Positions 24,972-36,272 of a stretch of DNA of 64,000 nt are shown here, piece by piece. The notes beneath the pieces are model-generated. The model had not been told where the DNA came from. It saw nothing but the letters and a program-made list of their open reading frames with translations, and ran no database searches. A program made the position numbers and the translations under genes. Origin of the DNA: Bradyrhizobium sp. NFR13 (GTDB lineage Bacteria; Pseudomonadota; Alphaproteobacteria; Rhizobiales; Xanthobacteraceae); contig NZ_FOTP01000001.1 in the NCBI RefSeq assembly GCF_900114605.1, positions 310,001 to 374,000 of the forward strand, in the 5' to 3' direction. Position 1 is the first letter of the stretch, and each line of letters begins with the position of its first letter.

Positions 24972-25903
24972 CCCGCCTTCCTTCCCTTGGTCACCCCTTT
25001 GGCCACCGGCCGCGCCGCCTTCTTCGCCGGCGCGGACTCCTTCTTGCCGGTGATCGGCAGCAGCATTTCCTTCTGGCCGGTGGCGCGCTTCGGAGGCTTC
25101 TTCGCCTTCGGCTTCGGCGCGGCGCCGCCGCCCTTGAGGCTCTGCTGCAGGGCGGTCATCAGATCGACCACATTGGTGCCGGGCCGCGCCTTGCCATGCG
25201 GCTTGATGGCGAGGCCGCTGCGCTTCTGGTTGACGAGATCGACCAGCGCGGACTCGTAGCGATCCTCGAATTTGCCGGGCTCGAATTCGGCGGCCTTCTG
25301 CTCCACGATATGCCGCGCCAGATCGAGCATGTCCTTGGTGACCTTGACGTCCTGGATGTCGTCGAAATACTCCGCCTCGTCGCGCACCTCATAGGGATAG
25401 CGCAACAACGTGCCCATCAGCCCGTTCTTCAGCGGCTCCAGCGCGATGATGTGCTCGCGATTGGTGAGCACGAGCCGGCCGATGGCCACCTTGCCCATAT
25501 CGCGGATCGTCTCGCGGATCACCGCATAGGCGTCATGGCCGATCTTGCCGTCGGGTACGAGATAATAGGGACGGATGGCGTAGCGCGGGTCGATATCGGC
25601 CTTCGGCACGAATTCGTCGATCTCGATGGTCCGGGTGGAGTCCAGCGCGATGTTGTCGAGCTCGTCTTTCGACACCTCGACATAGGTATCGGTATCGACC
25701 TTGAAGCCCTTCATGATGTCGTCTGCCGCCACCTCTTCGCCGGTATCGGCATCGACCTTGAGATATTTGATGCGATGGCCGGTGTTGCGGTTAATCTGGT
25801 TGAAACTGATCTTCTCGGAATCCGACGTGGCGGGAAACAGCGCGACCGGACAGCTCACGAGGGACAGGCGCAAAAAGCCCTTCCAATTGGCACGCGGGGC
25901 CAT
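24968..25903 (-). CDS. ku: Non-homologous end-joining protein Ku
   Basis: 311 residues from the ATG at 25903 (MAPRANWKGFLRLSLVSCPVAL). Bacterial Ku binds double-strand DNA ends as a homodimer and recruits LigD. The Ku core spans about residues 8-255 (NRNTGHRIKYLKVDADTGEEV, YYLVPDGKIGHDAYAVIRETI, EVRDEAEYFDDI, in pieces). It is followed by a Lys/Ala/Pro-rich tail that can bind DNA non-specifically. A longer start at 25933 lacks a ribosome-binding site. No ligD is adjacent in this window. Confidence 0.95.
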   Translation of the reverse strand: MAPRANWKGFLRLSLVSCPVALFPATSDSEKISFNQINRNTGHRIKYLKVDADTGEEVAADDIMKGFKVDTDTYVEVSKDELDNIALDSTRTIEIDEFVPKADIDPRYAIRPYYLVPDGKIGHDAYAVIRETIRDMGKVAIGRLVLTNREHIIALEPLKNGLMGTLLRYPYEVRDEAEYFDDIQDVKVTKDMLDLARHIVEQKAAEFEPGKFEDRYESALVDLVNQKRSGLAIKPHGKARPGTNVVDLMTALQQSLKGGGAAPKPKAKKPPKRATGQKEMLLPITGKKESAPAKKAARPVAKGVTKGRKAG

Positions 25904-26106
25904 GGCAATACTCCAACTCACACGACGCGACACAATCCCGACTCAAGCGGGACCCGCCCGATTTGTTCCCGGCGCCGGAACCACGCGCTGCGCGGCGAGT
26001 GAAGCACACGCGCGGCACAAAGCCTCTTGACACAAAGAACAAATCATGAACATATTGCAGGCAGGTACCTCGGCAACGCGCGCATGAAAGCACGGCACGC
26101 ACATAC

Positions 26107-26133
26107 GAAAATGCCCGGCGCGAGGCCGGGCAT
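26107..26133 (-). terminator. Terminator after rpoD
   Basis: ATGCCCGGC and GCCGGGCAT form a perfect stem with a five-base loop; in the minus direction it is followed by TTTTCG. It lies 33 bases past the rpoD stop. Confidence 0.8.
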
Positions 26134-26165
26134 CATCAGAAGGATCGAGAGATCGACAGCGACCG

Positions 26166-28298
<2,133 letters not shown>

Positions 28299-28569
28299 TC
28301 AATGCTCCTGAAACGCGCTCACGCCGGGGATGTCGCCATCCCGCTTTATTCATTGTCACCGTTTGACGCACAAAGGGCGGCGCAGATTGTTCGCCACCCC
28401 GACCTCGTCTTCACGGTGTTCGCAACTTAAGCCCGAGACCCTTAACGGGAGAGCCTTAAGCCCGGATTAACCCTGTTTTTGCAGCCAAACCATAGGTTTG
28501 GCGAGTCTTTTCGCGGTTTGCCCGGGCACCATCCGCAGCAAAGTTGACCGGACCCATCTTGGGCCCACA

Positions 28570-30594
28570 TCACGAACTGCGCTGGAACCGTCCCGAGGAT
28601 TCTCCGAATCCCTCGATCAGCGCCTCGATCCCGTCGACCTCAGCCAACCGGGCCTTCACATCGCGCAACCAGCCGTAGTTCGTTTCGCTCGCTTCTGCGC
28701 CCAGAGCAAGCTCCGCGTCTTTAAGTTCTCTAAGTAATGAGTGCCACTGACGATGCAAGGCAACGAGCTGCGTCCAGGTCGAAAGAACGTCCTCGCGGGC
28801 CGCGCCGGGCTGCGCCGCCCATACCGCCTGGGTGGTAACTGCCTGCTCAACGTGTTGTAATTGCTCGGAATATCCGGCCTTAACCAGATCTGAACGCATT
28901 TCCGCACTTTGCTCGGCCTCATCGCCATGATGATGCTCATGGGCGAAGGCGGCGATGATCCCGGCGCGCAGCCGGTGCATCTCGGGATGGGCGAGTTCCA
29001 GCGCCGCCACCTCCTCCAGCCGGTCATGCAGCAGCCAGGGGTGGTTGATCAGCGACTGCACGATCAGCGCCTCGCGCCGCGAGATGGCGCTGCGCTGGCC
29101 GCGCATGAGCGACGAGGTCGCAAGCTGTGGACTGACCACCTGATAGGGCCCGCGCTGGATGGTCTGGGGCCCGGAGCCCGCCCCGCCGCGGCCGCCGCCA
29201 CTGATTCGCCCCGCCGGCCCCGGCGTGAACGGTCGCTGGGTACGGGCAAAACCACCGCCTCCTCCGCCCTGCTGGAAGCCGCCCCGGCCACCGCCGCCAT
29301 AGTTACCGCCGTAGTTTTTTGGCCCGGTGCCGAAGGCACGCTGCAGCCGCTCGGTCATGTCCTGGCGATAGTATTTCTTCACGACATCGTCGCGAATGCC
29401 ATTCGCGAGCTCGTTGATCCGTGCCTCCAGCGCCGCGCGGCGCTCCGGCGTCGCGAATGTGCCGCCAGCGACTTCGCGGGCCCAGATCAGATCCGACAGC
29501 GATCCTGCGGCGGCCATCACGTCCTCGATGGCCGCGCGGCCGCCGGAGCGTGCGAGATCGTCGGGGTCCTGCCCTTCGGGCAGCAGCGCAAAGCGCAAAC
29601 TCTTGCCGGGCTTGAGATGCGGCAGCGCCAGCTCCGCCGCGCGCCATGCTGCCTTCTGTCCGGCCTTGTCGCCGTCGAAACACAGGATCGGCTCGTCGGC
29701 CATCTTCCAGAGCAGTTGAAGCTGGTTCTCGGTCAGCGCCGTGCCGAGCGGCGCGACGGCACCGGGAAAGCCGACACCGACCATGGCGATGACGTCGACA
29801 TAGCCTTCGACCACCACCAGCGGCGCGCCGTCATGCGCGGCCTTGCGCGCCATCGGCAGGTTGTAGAGATTGTCGCCCTTGTGAAACAGCGGGGTTTCCG
29901 GCGAGTTCAGATATTTCGCAGGCGCATCTTTCTTCAGCGCGCGGCCGCCAAAGGCGATGATGCGTCCGCGCACGTCGGAAATCGGAAACATCACGCGATC
30001 GCGGAAGCGGTCATAGGGCACGGGGATATCGTCGCCCGCGATCAGGAGGCCGGCTTCGACCATGTCGGGCACGGGAACGCCGGCGGCGCCGAGATATTCC
30101 TTGAGCGCGAAACGATTGTCGGGCGCAAAGCCCATGCGAAACTGCAACTGCACCGCAGGCGTGATGCCGCGATCGGCGAGATAGCCGCGCGCGCGGGCGC
30201 CTTCGCGCCCCACCAGCGTCTCCGCAAAGAATTTCGCGGCCAGATCCATCACATCATAGAGCGACTTGCGGCGCTGTTCCTGACGCGCGGCATCGGGCGT
30301 CGCCGCCGGCAGCGCCACACCCGCCATCTGCGCCAGCCGCTCCACCGCCTCGACGAAACTGGCGCCGTCGGTCTCCATCACGAAATTGATGATGTCGCCA
30401 TGCTTGCCGCTGGAGAAGTCGTGGTAAAATCCCTTCTCGTCATTGACGAAAAACGACGGCGACTTCTCCTGCTGGAACGGTGACAGCCCCTTCCACTCCC
30501 GCCCCGCCTTCTTCAACTTGACGCGTTTGCTCACGACTTCCGAAACCGGAAGCCGGGCACGCAGATCGTCGAGAAATTGGGGCGTGAAACGCAT
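28570..30594 (-). CDS. dnaG: DNA primase DnaG
   Basis: 674 residues from the ATG at 30594 (MRFTPQFLDDLRARLPVSEVV). DnaG makes RNA primers for replication. The N-terminal CHC2-type domain is recognisable, but all four expected zinc ligands are replaced: Ser38, Gln41, Asp59 and Ser62 stand where Cys, His, Cys and Cys are usual. The RNA-polymerase core follows (RVMFPISDVRGRIIAFGGR, Toprim VVVEGYVDVIAM and CFDGDKAGQKAAWR). A Gly/Arg-rich linker near residues 430-490 precedes the helicase-binding C-terminus. Ligand loss may be a Rhizobiales-wide trait. A start at 30696 would lie in non-coding DNA. Confidence 0.93.
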   Translation of the reverse strand: MRFTPQFLDDLRARLPVSEVVSKRVKLKKAGREWKGLSPFQQEKSPSFFVNDEKGFYHDFSSGKHGDIINFVMETDGASFVEAVERLAQMAGVALPAATPDAARQEQRRKSLYDVMDLAAKFFAETLVGREGARARGYLADRGITPAVQLQFRMGFAPDNRFALKEYLGAAGVPVPDMVEAGLLIAGDDIPVPYDRFRDRVMFPISDVRGRIIAFGGRALKKDAPAKYLNSPETPLFHKGDNLYNLPMARKAAHDGAPLVVVEGYVDVIAMVGVGFPGAVAPLGTALTENQLQLLWKMADEPILCFDGDKAGQKAAWRAAELALPHLKPGKSLRFALLPEGQDPDDLARSGGRAAIEDVMAAAGSLSDLIWAREVAGGTFATPERRAALEARINELANGIRDDVVKKYYRQDMTERLQRAFGTGPKNYGGNYGGGGRGGFQQGGGGGGFARTQRPFTPGPAGRISGGGRGGAGSGPQTIQRGPYQVVSPQLATSSLMRGQRSAISRREALIVQSLINHPWLLHDRLEEVAALELAHPEMHRLRAGIIAAFAHEHHHGDEAEQSAEMRSDLVKAGYSEQLQHVEQAVTTQAVWAAQPGAAREDVLSTWTQLVALHRQWHSLLRELKDAELALGAEASETNYGWLRDVKARLAEVDGIEALIEGFGESSGRFQRSS

Positions 30595-30701
30595 GGGGTG
30601 TACTGCATATAGGGCGCGCGGCGGCAAAGGCCAGAAATCGCAGCCCGTTGCCGGGGTTCGCCCCATTATACACAGGGCGGCCGGACTTAGACGCACCCAT
30701 C

Positions 30702-30858
30702 GTCATTCCGGGATGACCAGAAGACGGCGACGCCGTTTGGCGGTCAGACCCGGAATCCCGATGTGTTGGGCACATCTTTCCTCCCGCAAGGACAGAGGTG
30801 ATGAACATTCAGGGATTCCGGGGTCACGTGCGGCTGTCGCCGCGCGCCCCGGCATGAC
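30702..30858. repeat. Family A palindromic repeat, copy 2
   Basis: 157 bp from GTCATTCCGGGATGAC to CGCCCCGGCATGAC. The inner CCCGGAATCCCGATGTG arm and its partner AGGGATTCCGGGG are kept; the centre is 20 bases longer than in the other copies. It lies between dnaG and the chlorite dismutase gene. Confidence 0.75.
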
Positions 30859-30921
30859 GAGTATGTGGCAAGCTTGTTTCAAATTGCTTGAACTCGCCCC
30901 GGTTCCACGTTCTCATATCCC

Positions 30922-31479
30922 ATGTTCACGACATTCCGCGGCGGAAATACCGGTGCATGGCAGGTGATCTCGATTTCGCCCGTCAAGGGCGAGACGCTGA
31001 AACCCGTTGCGGCACTGTCCATCACCCATGCCGACGCCATTTCGCTGCCGCTGCTGCCCTCGCAGACATCCTGGCGCCTTGCCGGCGTCGCCAGCCATGT
31101 CCGCTATGTCGAGCGGACCGAGAAGATCGCGCTGGTCGCCGTGCAGGCCGGCCTTGGCCGACCCGAGGCAACCCATGGCGCGCTGATCCCGATCAGGAAG
31201 AACGCGGCGTGGTGGGACATGACCCAGAACGAGCGCCGCCGCATCTTCGAAGACAAATCCCGCCACATCGCCGACAGCCTGAAATACCTGCCCGCCATCG
31301 CCCGCCAGCTCTACCATTCCCGCGACCTCGGCGAGCCCTTCGATTTCCTCACCTGGTTCGAATATGCGCCGGAGCACGCGCAGGAGTTCGAGGATCTCGT
31401 CGGCGGCCTGCGCGAAACCGAAGAGTGGAGCTATGTGGAGCGCGAGGTCGATGTGCGGGTGGTGAAGGTGGTGGTGTAA
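30922..31479 (+). CDS. cld: Chlorite dismutase family protein (short, clade 2)
   Basis: 185 residues. These heme b enzymes split chlorite into chloride and oxygen. The chain follows the compact dimeric Nitrobacter-type Cld closely: GAWQVISISPV, LGRPEATHGALIPIRKNAAWW (in part), RHIADSLKYLPAIARQLYHSRDLGEPFDFLTWFEYAPE (in pieces) and WSYVEREVDVRV. The proximal heme ligand would be His115 and the distal catalytic Arg128, both present at the expected spacing. No signal peptide, so it is cytosolic. It is a single gene flanked by family A repeats on both sides. It could act in chlorite or peroxide detoxification; no perchlorate genes are nearby. Confidence 0.85.
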   Translation: MFTTFRGGNTGAWQVISISPVKGETLKPVAALSITHADAISLPLLPSQTSWRLAGVASHVRYVERTEKIALVAVQAGLGRPEATHGALIPIRKNAAWWDMTQNERRRIFEDKSRHIADSLKYLPAIARQLYHSRDLGEPFDFLTWFEYAPEHAQEFEDLVGGLRETEEWSYVEREVDVRVVKVVV

Positions 31480-31496
31480 GGCAGCGCCCCTCCACT

Positions 31497-31631
31497 GTCA
31501 TTCCGGGGCGTGCGTTGCCGGCGAAGCCGGCAGAGCGCGAACCCGGAATCCCGATGTGTGAGTCTCCGGTAACGCCAGGCCATATCGGGATTCCGGGTTC
31601 GCGTGCGAAGACGCACGCGCCCCGGAATGAC
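31497..31631. repeat. Family A palindromic repeat, copy 3
   Basis: 135 bp from GTCATTCCGGGGCGTGCG to CGCCCCGGAATGAC. Inner arms CCCGGAATCCCGATGTG and CATATCGGGATTCCGGG. It starts 17 bases past the cld stop, where it may serve as a transcript end. Confidence 0.85.
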
Positions 31632-31739
31632 GGCTGTAAGGCTGCACGCTGCATGGCTCCCATTCAAGACGCCGCACTTCTGGCATGGCATCACATGCGC
31701 CATATCTGACCGCAATCGCCCCGCCCGCCGAAAGCCTGC

Positions 31740-32957
31740 ATGTCCCATCCTGCCGAACATCCCGCCCGCGACCACGGTCCCGGCGGCTGGCTGATTTTTT
31801 CCTTTGCCGTCGCCTGCGGCGTCACCGTCGCCAATATCTATTACGCGCAACCGCTGGTCGGACCGATCAGCGAGAGCTTCGGGCTCGATTTGTCCTCGGC
31901 CGGCATCATGCTGACCATGGTGATGTTCGGCTATGTGCTGGGCCTGCTGTTCCTGGTGCCGCTCGGCGATCTCGTCGAGAACAAGCGGCTGATCCTGATC
32001 ACCCTGGGCGCCCTCATCGTCAGCCTGCTGATCGCCGCAGCGGCGCCCACCGCGCCCGTCTTCATCGCCTCGACACTGCTGCTCGGCGTCGCCGCCGTGG
32101 GCACGCAGATGATCCTGCCTGTGGTGGCGCATCTGGCGCCGGAGCAACGGCGCGGGCAGATCGTCGGCACCGTGATGAGCGGGCTGTTGTTCGGCATCCT
32201 GCTGTCGCGGCCGCTGGCCACCATGGTGGCAGGCTCGTTCGGCTGGCGCGCCGTGTTCGTGATGTCCGCGGTGCTGATGTGCGGCGTGTTCGCGCTGATG
32301 GTGATCGCGCTGCCGCGCCGGCAGCCGAAGCATGAGTTGACCTATGCGACGCTGATCCACTCGCTGTGGGACCTGATGCTGACCACGCGGGTGCTGCAGC
32401 AGCGCTCGGCCTATCAATGCCTGCTCTATGGGTCCTTCAGCCTGTTCTGGACGGCGATGCCGCTGGTGCTGGAGCAGCCGCCATTTTCGTTCGGCCATAT
32501 CGCCATGTCCGCCTTCCTGCTGTCGGGTGCTGGCGGCGCGCTGGTGGCGCCGCTTGCGGGACGCCTCGCCGATCGCGGTCGCGGCGATCTCGTCACCATC
32601 ACCGCGATGTTGCTGGTGCTGACGAGTTTCGTGCTGACCTGGATCGGCGGCCATACCGGCGGCGCGACGGCCGTGACGCTGTTCGTGATCGCGGGCATCC
32701 TTATCGACGCCGGCACACAGGGTAATGTCGTGGCCGGACAGCGCGCGATCTATGCGCTTGCCGGCCATATCCGCAGCCGGCTCAACGCGCTGTTTCTTGC
32801 TTGCGCCTTTTTCGGCGGCGCTGTCGGCTCGGGCTTCAGCGGCTTTGCGGTCGCATCGGGCGGCACGACGATGATCGCCATCATCGGCATCGGTGCGTCG
32901 CTGATTGCGCTGGCGCTGTTCGGCCTCGAGGTCGCCAGCCGGCGCAAAGTGAGCTAG
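31740..32957 (+). CDS. MFS transporter
   Basis: 405 residues with 12 predicted transmembrane helices. Family features include an NIYYAQPL segment in helix 1, the loop 2-3 motif GDLVENKRLIL and a positive loop RLADRGRGDLV between helices 8 and 9. Proteins starting with NIYYAQPL-like sequence are often annotated as drug or sugar efflux transporters of the YgaY/AraJ type; the substrate is unknown. It converges with, and overlaps by four bases, the gamma-glutamylcyclotransferase gene. No regulator is adjacent. Confidence 0.85.
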   Translation: MSHPAEHPARDHGPGGWLIFSFAVACGVTVANIYYAQPLVGPISESFGLDLSSAGIMLTMVMFGYVLGLLFLVPLGDLVENKRLILITLGALIVSLLIAAAAPTAPVFIASTLLLGVAAVGTQMILPVVAHLAPEQRRGQIVGTVMSGLLFGILLSRPLATMVAGSFGWRAVFVMSAVLMCGVFALMVIALPRRQPKHELTYATLIHSLWDLMLTTRVLQQRSAYQCLLYGSFSLFWTAMPLVLEQPPFSFGHIAMSAFLLSGAGGALVAPLAGRLADRGRGDLVTITAMLLVLTSFVLTWIGGHTGGATAVTLFVIAGILIDAGTQGNVVAGQRAIYALAGHIRSRLNALFLACAFFGGAVGSGFSGFAVASGGTTMIAIIGIGASLIALALFGLEVASRRKVS

Positions 32958-33349
32958 GGCGCAAGGAAGCGCCCGGACATGATGCGCTTCGTCTCATCGA
33001 CCGGCCTGTTGTAGATATAGGTCCAGGCTTCGCTCACGCTGCCATCGGCCAGCATCACCGGTATCCGCTCGCGCAGATACAGCGTCGGCTGCGGATGGCC
33101 GGGGCCGACGCTCTCATAATCGTCGAGCGCGGCCATCAGTTCATCGACATTTCTCAGCCGGAACAGCTCGCCGAACACGACGTCATTGGCATCGTCGGAA
33201 TACAGCAGGCCGGGATAATGCGCGATCATATAGAGCTTGCCGCGGCAGGAGGCTTCACCAAGGAAATCCGCACTGGCCGAGAGCAGCTTCGACATCGGAT
33301 GATCGAAGCCGCGCATCAATGTGCCATAGACGAAAACGCGATCGGGCAT
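32954..33349 (-). CDS. Gamma-glutamylcyclotransferase family protein
   Basis: 131 residues. The AIG2/GGCT fold is shown by the start VFVYGTLMRGFDHP (substrate-loop YGTL), FLGEASCRGKLYMIAHYPGL (in part), the catalytic acidic residue in ALDDYESVGPG and the final AWTYIYNRPV. Such enzymes release 5-oxoproline from gamma-glutamyl amines or peptides; the exact substrate is not predictable. It lies eight bases after the transglutaminase-like gene on the same strand and is probably in its operon. Confidence 0.85.
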   Translation of the reverse strand: MPDRVFVYGTLMRGFDHPMSKLLSASADFLGEASCRGKLYMIAHYPGLLYSDDANDVVFGELFRLRNVDELMAALDDYESVGPGHPQPTLYLRERIPVMLADGSVSEAWTYIYNRPVDETKRIMSGRFLAP

Positions 33350-33357
33350 GGGGTCAG

Positions 33358-34275
33358 TCAGACTTTCTCGGCAACTGCAGCATCGTCACCGGCGGAGACC
33401 ACATTGATGCTCACATCCATGCCGAGAAATGCATCCGCCGAGCCCATATAGGTGCCGTGCAGCGGGATCGCCTGACGCGGATCGCGCGCCACCGCGACAC
33501 GAATGAGATCGCGGCTGCCGACGATGCCATTGGTCGGATCGAATTCGATCCAGCCCGCGGCCGGGAGATAGACCTGCACCCAGGCATGCGTCGAGCCGCC
33601 GCCGACATAGTTGTGATCGCGGTCGCCAGGGATGAACAGATAGCCCGACACGAACCGCGCGGCGATGCCGAGTCGGCGCAGCGCCTCGATCATGAACAGC
33701 GTAAAGTCGCGGCAAGTGCCGGATTTGGTCTGCAGCGTATCGAGCGGATGCTGCGTGCCGTGCTCGTAGCGCTTGCGATAGGCGAACTGCTTGCGGATGC
33801 CGAGCGTCATGCCGGACAGAATGTTGAAGGTCGGCGTGCGGCCCTGCGGATCGAGAAATCCGCGCGCCCAGGTCGCCAGCTCACCGTCGGGATCGCCATA
33901 TTGCGGCCGGATGAATTCCTGCAGGTCGGGCAGTTCTTCGGCCTCGTAAAGGAACGGATAGAAATAGGCCTGGTCATCGGCGGTCAGCGCGAACTCCTCC
34001 GACGGCAGATGTTCGATGGTCGCGGTCGAGACGAAAGTGAGTTTGCGTGCGCGCTCGTCGAAGGTGGCGATGGCGACCGAATTGCCGAACACGTCGTGGA
34101 TCCAGCGCAGCGACGCCGGCTCGGGCGTGATCTCGAGCTTGCCATTGAGCATGCGCAGATCGTGGCCATCGCGCGGCCGCAGCATGATCCGGTGTTCACC
34201 GAATTCGACCGGATGGGCGTAGCGATATTCGGTCTTGTGATGAATCGTGAGCAGGGGCATCAATGGTTCGTTCAT
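33358..34275 (-). CDS. Transglutaminase-like cysteine peptidase family protein
   Basis: 305 residues. An N-terminal bacterial transglutaminase-like domain (about 10-100, LTIHHKTEYRYAHPVEFGEH) is followed by the papain-like core with the triad Cys in SGTCRDFTLFMIEALRRLGI (in part), His in STHAWVQVYLP and Asp in WIEFDPTNG. No signal peptide, so a cytosolic peptidase or amidase is expected. It begins divergently from the N-formylglutamate amidohydrolase gene, with about 100 bases between them, and is followed by the cyclotransferase gene. Such proteins often sit with circularly permuted ATP-grasp or alpha-E genes, which are absent here. Confidence 0.85.
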   Translation of the reverse strand: MNEPLMPLLTIHHKTEYRYAHPVEFGEHRIMLRPRDGHDLRMLNGKLEITPEPASLRWIHDVFGNSVAIATFDERARKLTFVSTATIEHLPSEEFALTADDQAYFYPFLYEAEELPDLQEFIRPQYGDPDGELATWARGFLDPQGRTPTFNILSGMTLGIRKQFAYRKRYEHGTQHPLDTLQTKSGTCRDFTLFMIEALRRLGIAARFVSGYLFIPGDRDHNYVGGGSTHAWVQVYLPAAGWIEFDPTNGIVGSRDLIRVAVARDPRQAIPLHGTYMGSADAFLGMDVSINVVSAGDDAAVAEKV

Positions 34276-34380
34276 GCGTGATTTGTCCCGCGTAATTTAT
34301 ACTGAAGCCCGTGGAATCACAGGCCGGGATGCCGCATCATTAGGCAGATTGGGAAAAAGCCTTTGGATAGCGATCAGGAC

Positions 34381-35166
34381 ATGTCTCTACGCCTCGGATC
34401 GACCGAGGTTCCGCCCGTTCTGGAACTCAATGCCGCCGGTACATCCCCTTTTCTCTTCACCTGCGATCACTACGGCCGGCTGATTCCCGAGATGCTAGGC
34501 GATCTCGGCCTGCCCGACGGCGAGCTCGTCCGCCACATCGCCTGGGATATCGGCATCGCCGGCGTCGCCGAGCAGATGGCCAAGGCGCTGGGTGCGCATC
34601 TCGTGGCGCAGCGCTATTCGCGGCTCGTCATCGACTGCAACCGGCCGCCCGAGGCCGTCAGCTCGATCCCGCTGATGAGCGAAGCCACGACGGTGCCCGG
34701 CAATGACGGACTCACACAGGACATCAAGGCGCGGCGGCGCGAGTTGATTTTCGATCCGTATCATCGGCGCATCCGCGAGGTGATCGATGCAAGGCTGGCG
34801 AAGGGCCAGCCGACGGTGCTGGTGTCGCTGCACAGTTTTACGCCTGTCTATGCCGGCATTCAGCGACCCTGGCATATCGGCACGCTGTATCAGCACGACA
34901 CCAGATTGCCGCCGCTGCTGCTGCATCATCTGCGCGCGGAAGCCGATCTGGTGGTGGGCGACAACGAACCCTATGCGGTCTCCGATGCTACCGACTACAC
35001 GATCCCCGTGCATGGCGAAAAACGCGGACTGATGAATACCGGCATCGAGATCCGGCAGGATCTGATCACCGATGTCAGTGGCCAGACCGAATGGGCAGAA
35101 CGGCTCACGCGTATATTCAGCGAAATCGAGGCGACGCTAATCACGCCGCGCGCGTCGCATCTTTAG
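34381..35166 (+). CDS. N-formylglutamate amidohydrolase family protein
   Basis: 261 residues from the ATG at 34381 (MSLRLGSTEVPPVLELNAAG). The family motifs are LFTCDHYGRLIP, HIAWDIGIAGVAEQMAKALGA (in part), YSRLVIDCNRP, VLVSLHSFTPVYAG and TDYTIPVHGEKRGLMNTGIEIRQDL (in pieces). Classical FGase makes glutamate and formate from N-formylglutamate in histidine breakdown; many related proteins of about 260 residues have unknown substrates. A TTG at 34363 is the alternative. No histidine-degradation genes are near. It is divergent from the transglutaminase-like gene. Confidence 0.82.
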   Translation: MSLRLGSTEVPPVLELNAAGTSPFLFTCDHYGRLIPEMLGDLGLPDGELVRHIAWDIGIAGVAEQMAKALGAHLVAQRYSRLVIDCNRPPEAVSSIPLMSEATTVPGNDGLTQDIKARRRELIFDPYHRRIREVIDARLAKGQPTVLVSLHSFTPVYAGIQRPWHIGTLYQHDTRLPPLLLHHLRAEADLVVGDNEPYAVSDATDYTIPVHGEKRGLMNTGIEIRQDLITDVSGQTEWAERLTRIFSEIEATLITPRASHL

Positions 35167-35214
35167 GCCCTGATCCCGGCGTAGCTGCCAATGCATCTGC
35201 GCGGCATGCGGTCC

Positions 35215-36192
35215 CTAGCCGTGCGTCCCGATGAAATAAGCCACCACCACAAATCCCGCCGCGACCGCCCACAGGAAATAGGCCGCGCCGCCACCGGGGC
35301 TCAGCGTCGAGTCAGACGGATTGTCCGGATTGACGAAGACCTTCACAGCGTCGCCGTTCTTGTAGTCCATTCCGAACAGCCGCACCTGCCATTGCGGCGG
35401 GTTCGGGTTGCTCGTGCTCAAGCTCCCGGCGGATCCGATATAGGCGACGTGCTTGAAACGATAGTTGTATTGCACGTTCCGGGTCTGCATCACGGGCCCG
35501 CTTCGACCGGTGTCGCTGTCCCGGCTCACATAGGTTTCGGGCGCACCCAGCTTGACGATCCCCGGCACCACCGGCCACTTCCGTGCCAGAGACGCCTGCC
35601 GGTGGAGCGCCAGGCCGAACAAGGCAACGAGGAAGCCGAATCCGCAGAGCGCCGTCACAATCGGCGATCGTTTCGGATCGACAACAAGATGTTCTGCGAT
35701 GAATTCGTTGATGCGGGCGGCGCCAAAGATGCCGCCGACCACAATCACCAGCACGATGACGGCAGCGATGCCAAGGCAGCCGCCGATGCCCTTCGGCATC
35801 TCGCGATCGAGTACGGCGTCGCGCGGATGCCGCGGGTTATAGTAAACCATGACGGAGGTGCCAACCGGATAGCGCGCGATCGTTTCCGCGACTTCGAAAT
35901 TGCCCCGGTCCTCGCCAATACTGACGCGGTTGTTGGTGAGCTTCTGTCCGCTCACGGTGTATTCGTAGACGATATTCGCAAAATTGCGCTTTTCGGTGCG
36001 CTTGCGATCTTCCCGCGTGTCGTCGAGCACCTTGACGTCTCGCACCTCGGAGGTTGAAACGATCACCTTGCCGAATGTGGAAGGCCAGTCGCTGGCAGCG
36101 CGGACCTGCAGATATTTATAGCCGGCGGCAACCAGGATCAGGCCGAACGGCGCCAGCAGCATCGCATAGACGAACCAGGGAATGTCGGGCAC
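35215..36192 (-). CDS. DUF3592 membrane protein
   Basis: 325 residues with about four transmembrane helices: near 7-27, 140-160, 180-200 and 300-320. Two DUF3592-like soluble domains lie between helices, each with the YEYTVSGQ / YNYRFK strand and the VMVYYNPRHPRDAVLD / VKVFVNPDNPSDSTL motif, suggesting an internal duplication. The GTG start at 36192 follows GAGGT at seven bases. Function unknown. Monocistronic. Confidence 0.8.
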   Translation of the reverse strand: MPDIPWFVYAMLLAPFGLILVAAGYKYLQVRAASDWPSTFGKVIVSTSEVRDVKVLDDTREDRKRTEKRNFANIVYEYTVSGQKLTNNRVSIGEDRGNFEVAETIARYPVGTSVMVYYNPRHPRDAVLDREMPKGIGGCLGIAAVIVLVIVVGGIFGAARINEFIAEHLVVDPKRSPIVTALCGFGFLVALFGLALHRQASLARKWPVVPGIVKLGAPETYVSRDSDTGRSGPVMQTRNVQYNYRFKHVAYIGSAGSLSTSNPNPPQWQVRLFGMDYKNGDAVKVFVNPDNPSDSTLSPGGGAAYFLWAVAAGFVVVAYFIGTHG

Positions 36193-36272
36193 GGCGAAAC
36201 CTCATGACGCGGCGCGGCGCGCCCCGAGGTTTGACGTGACGATGCGGGATAAGGTTCAGCGCGATAAGAGAT

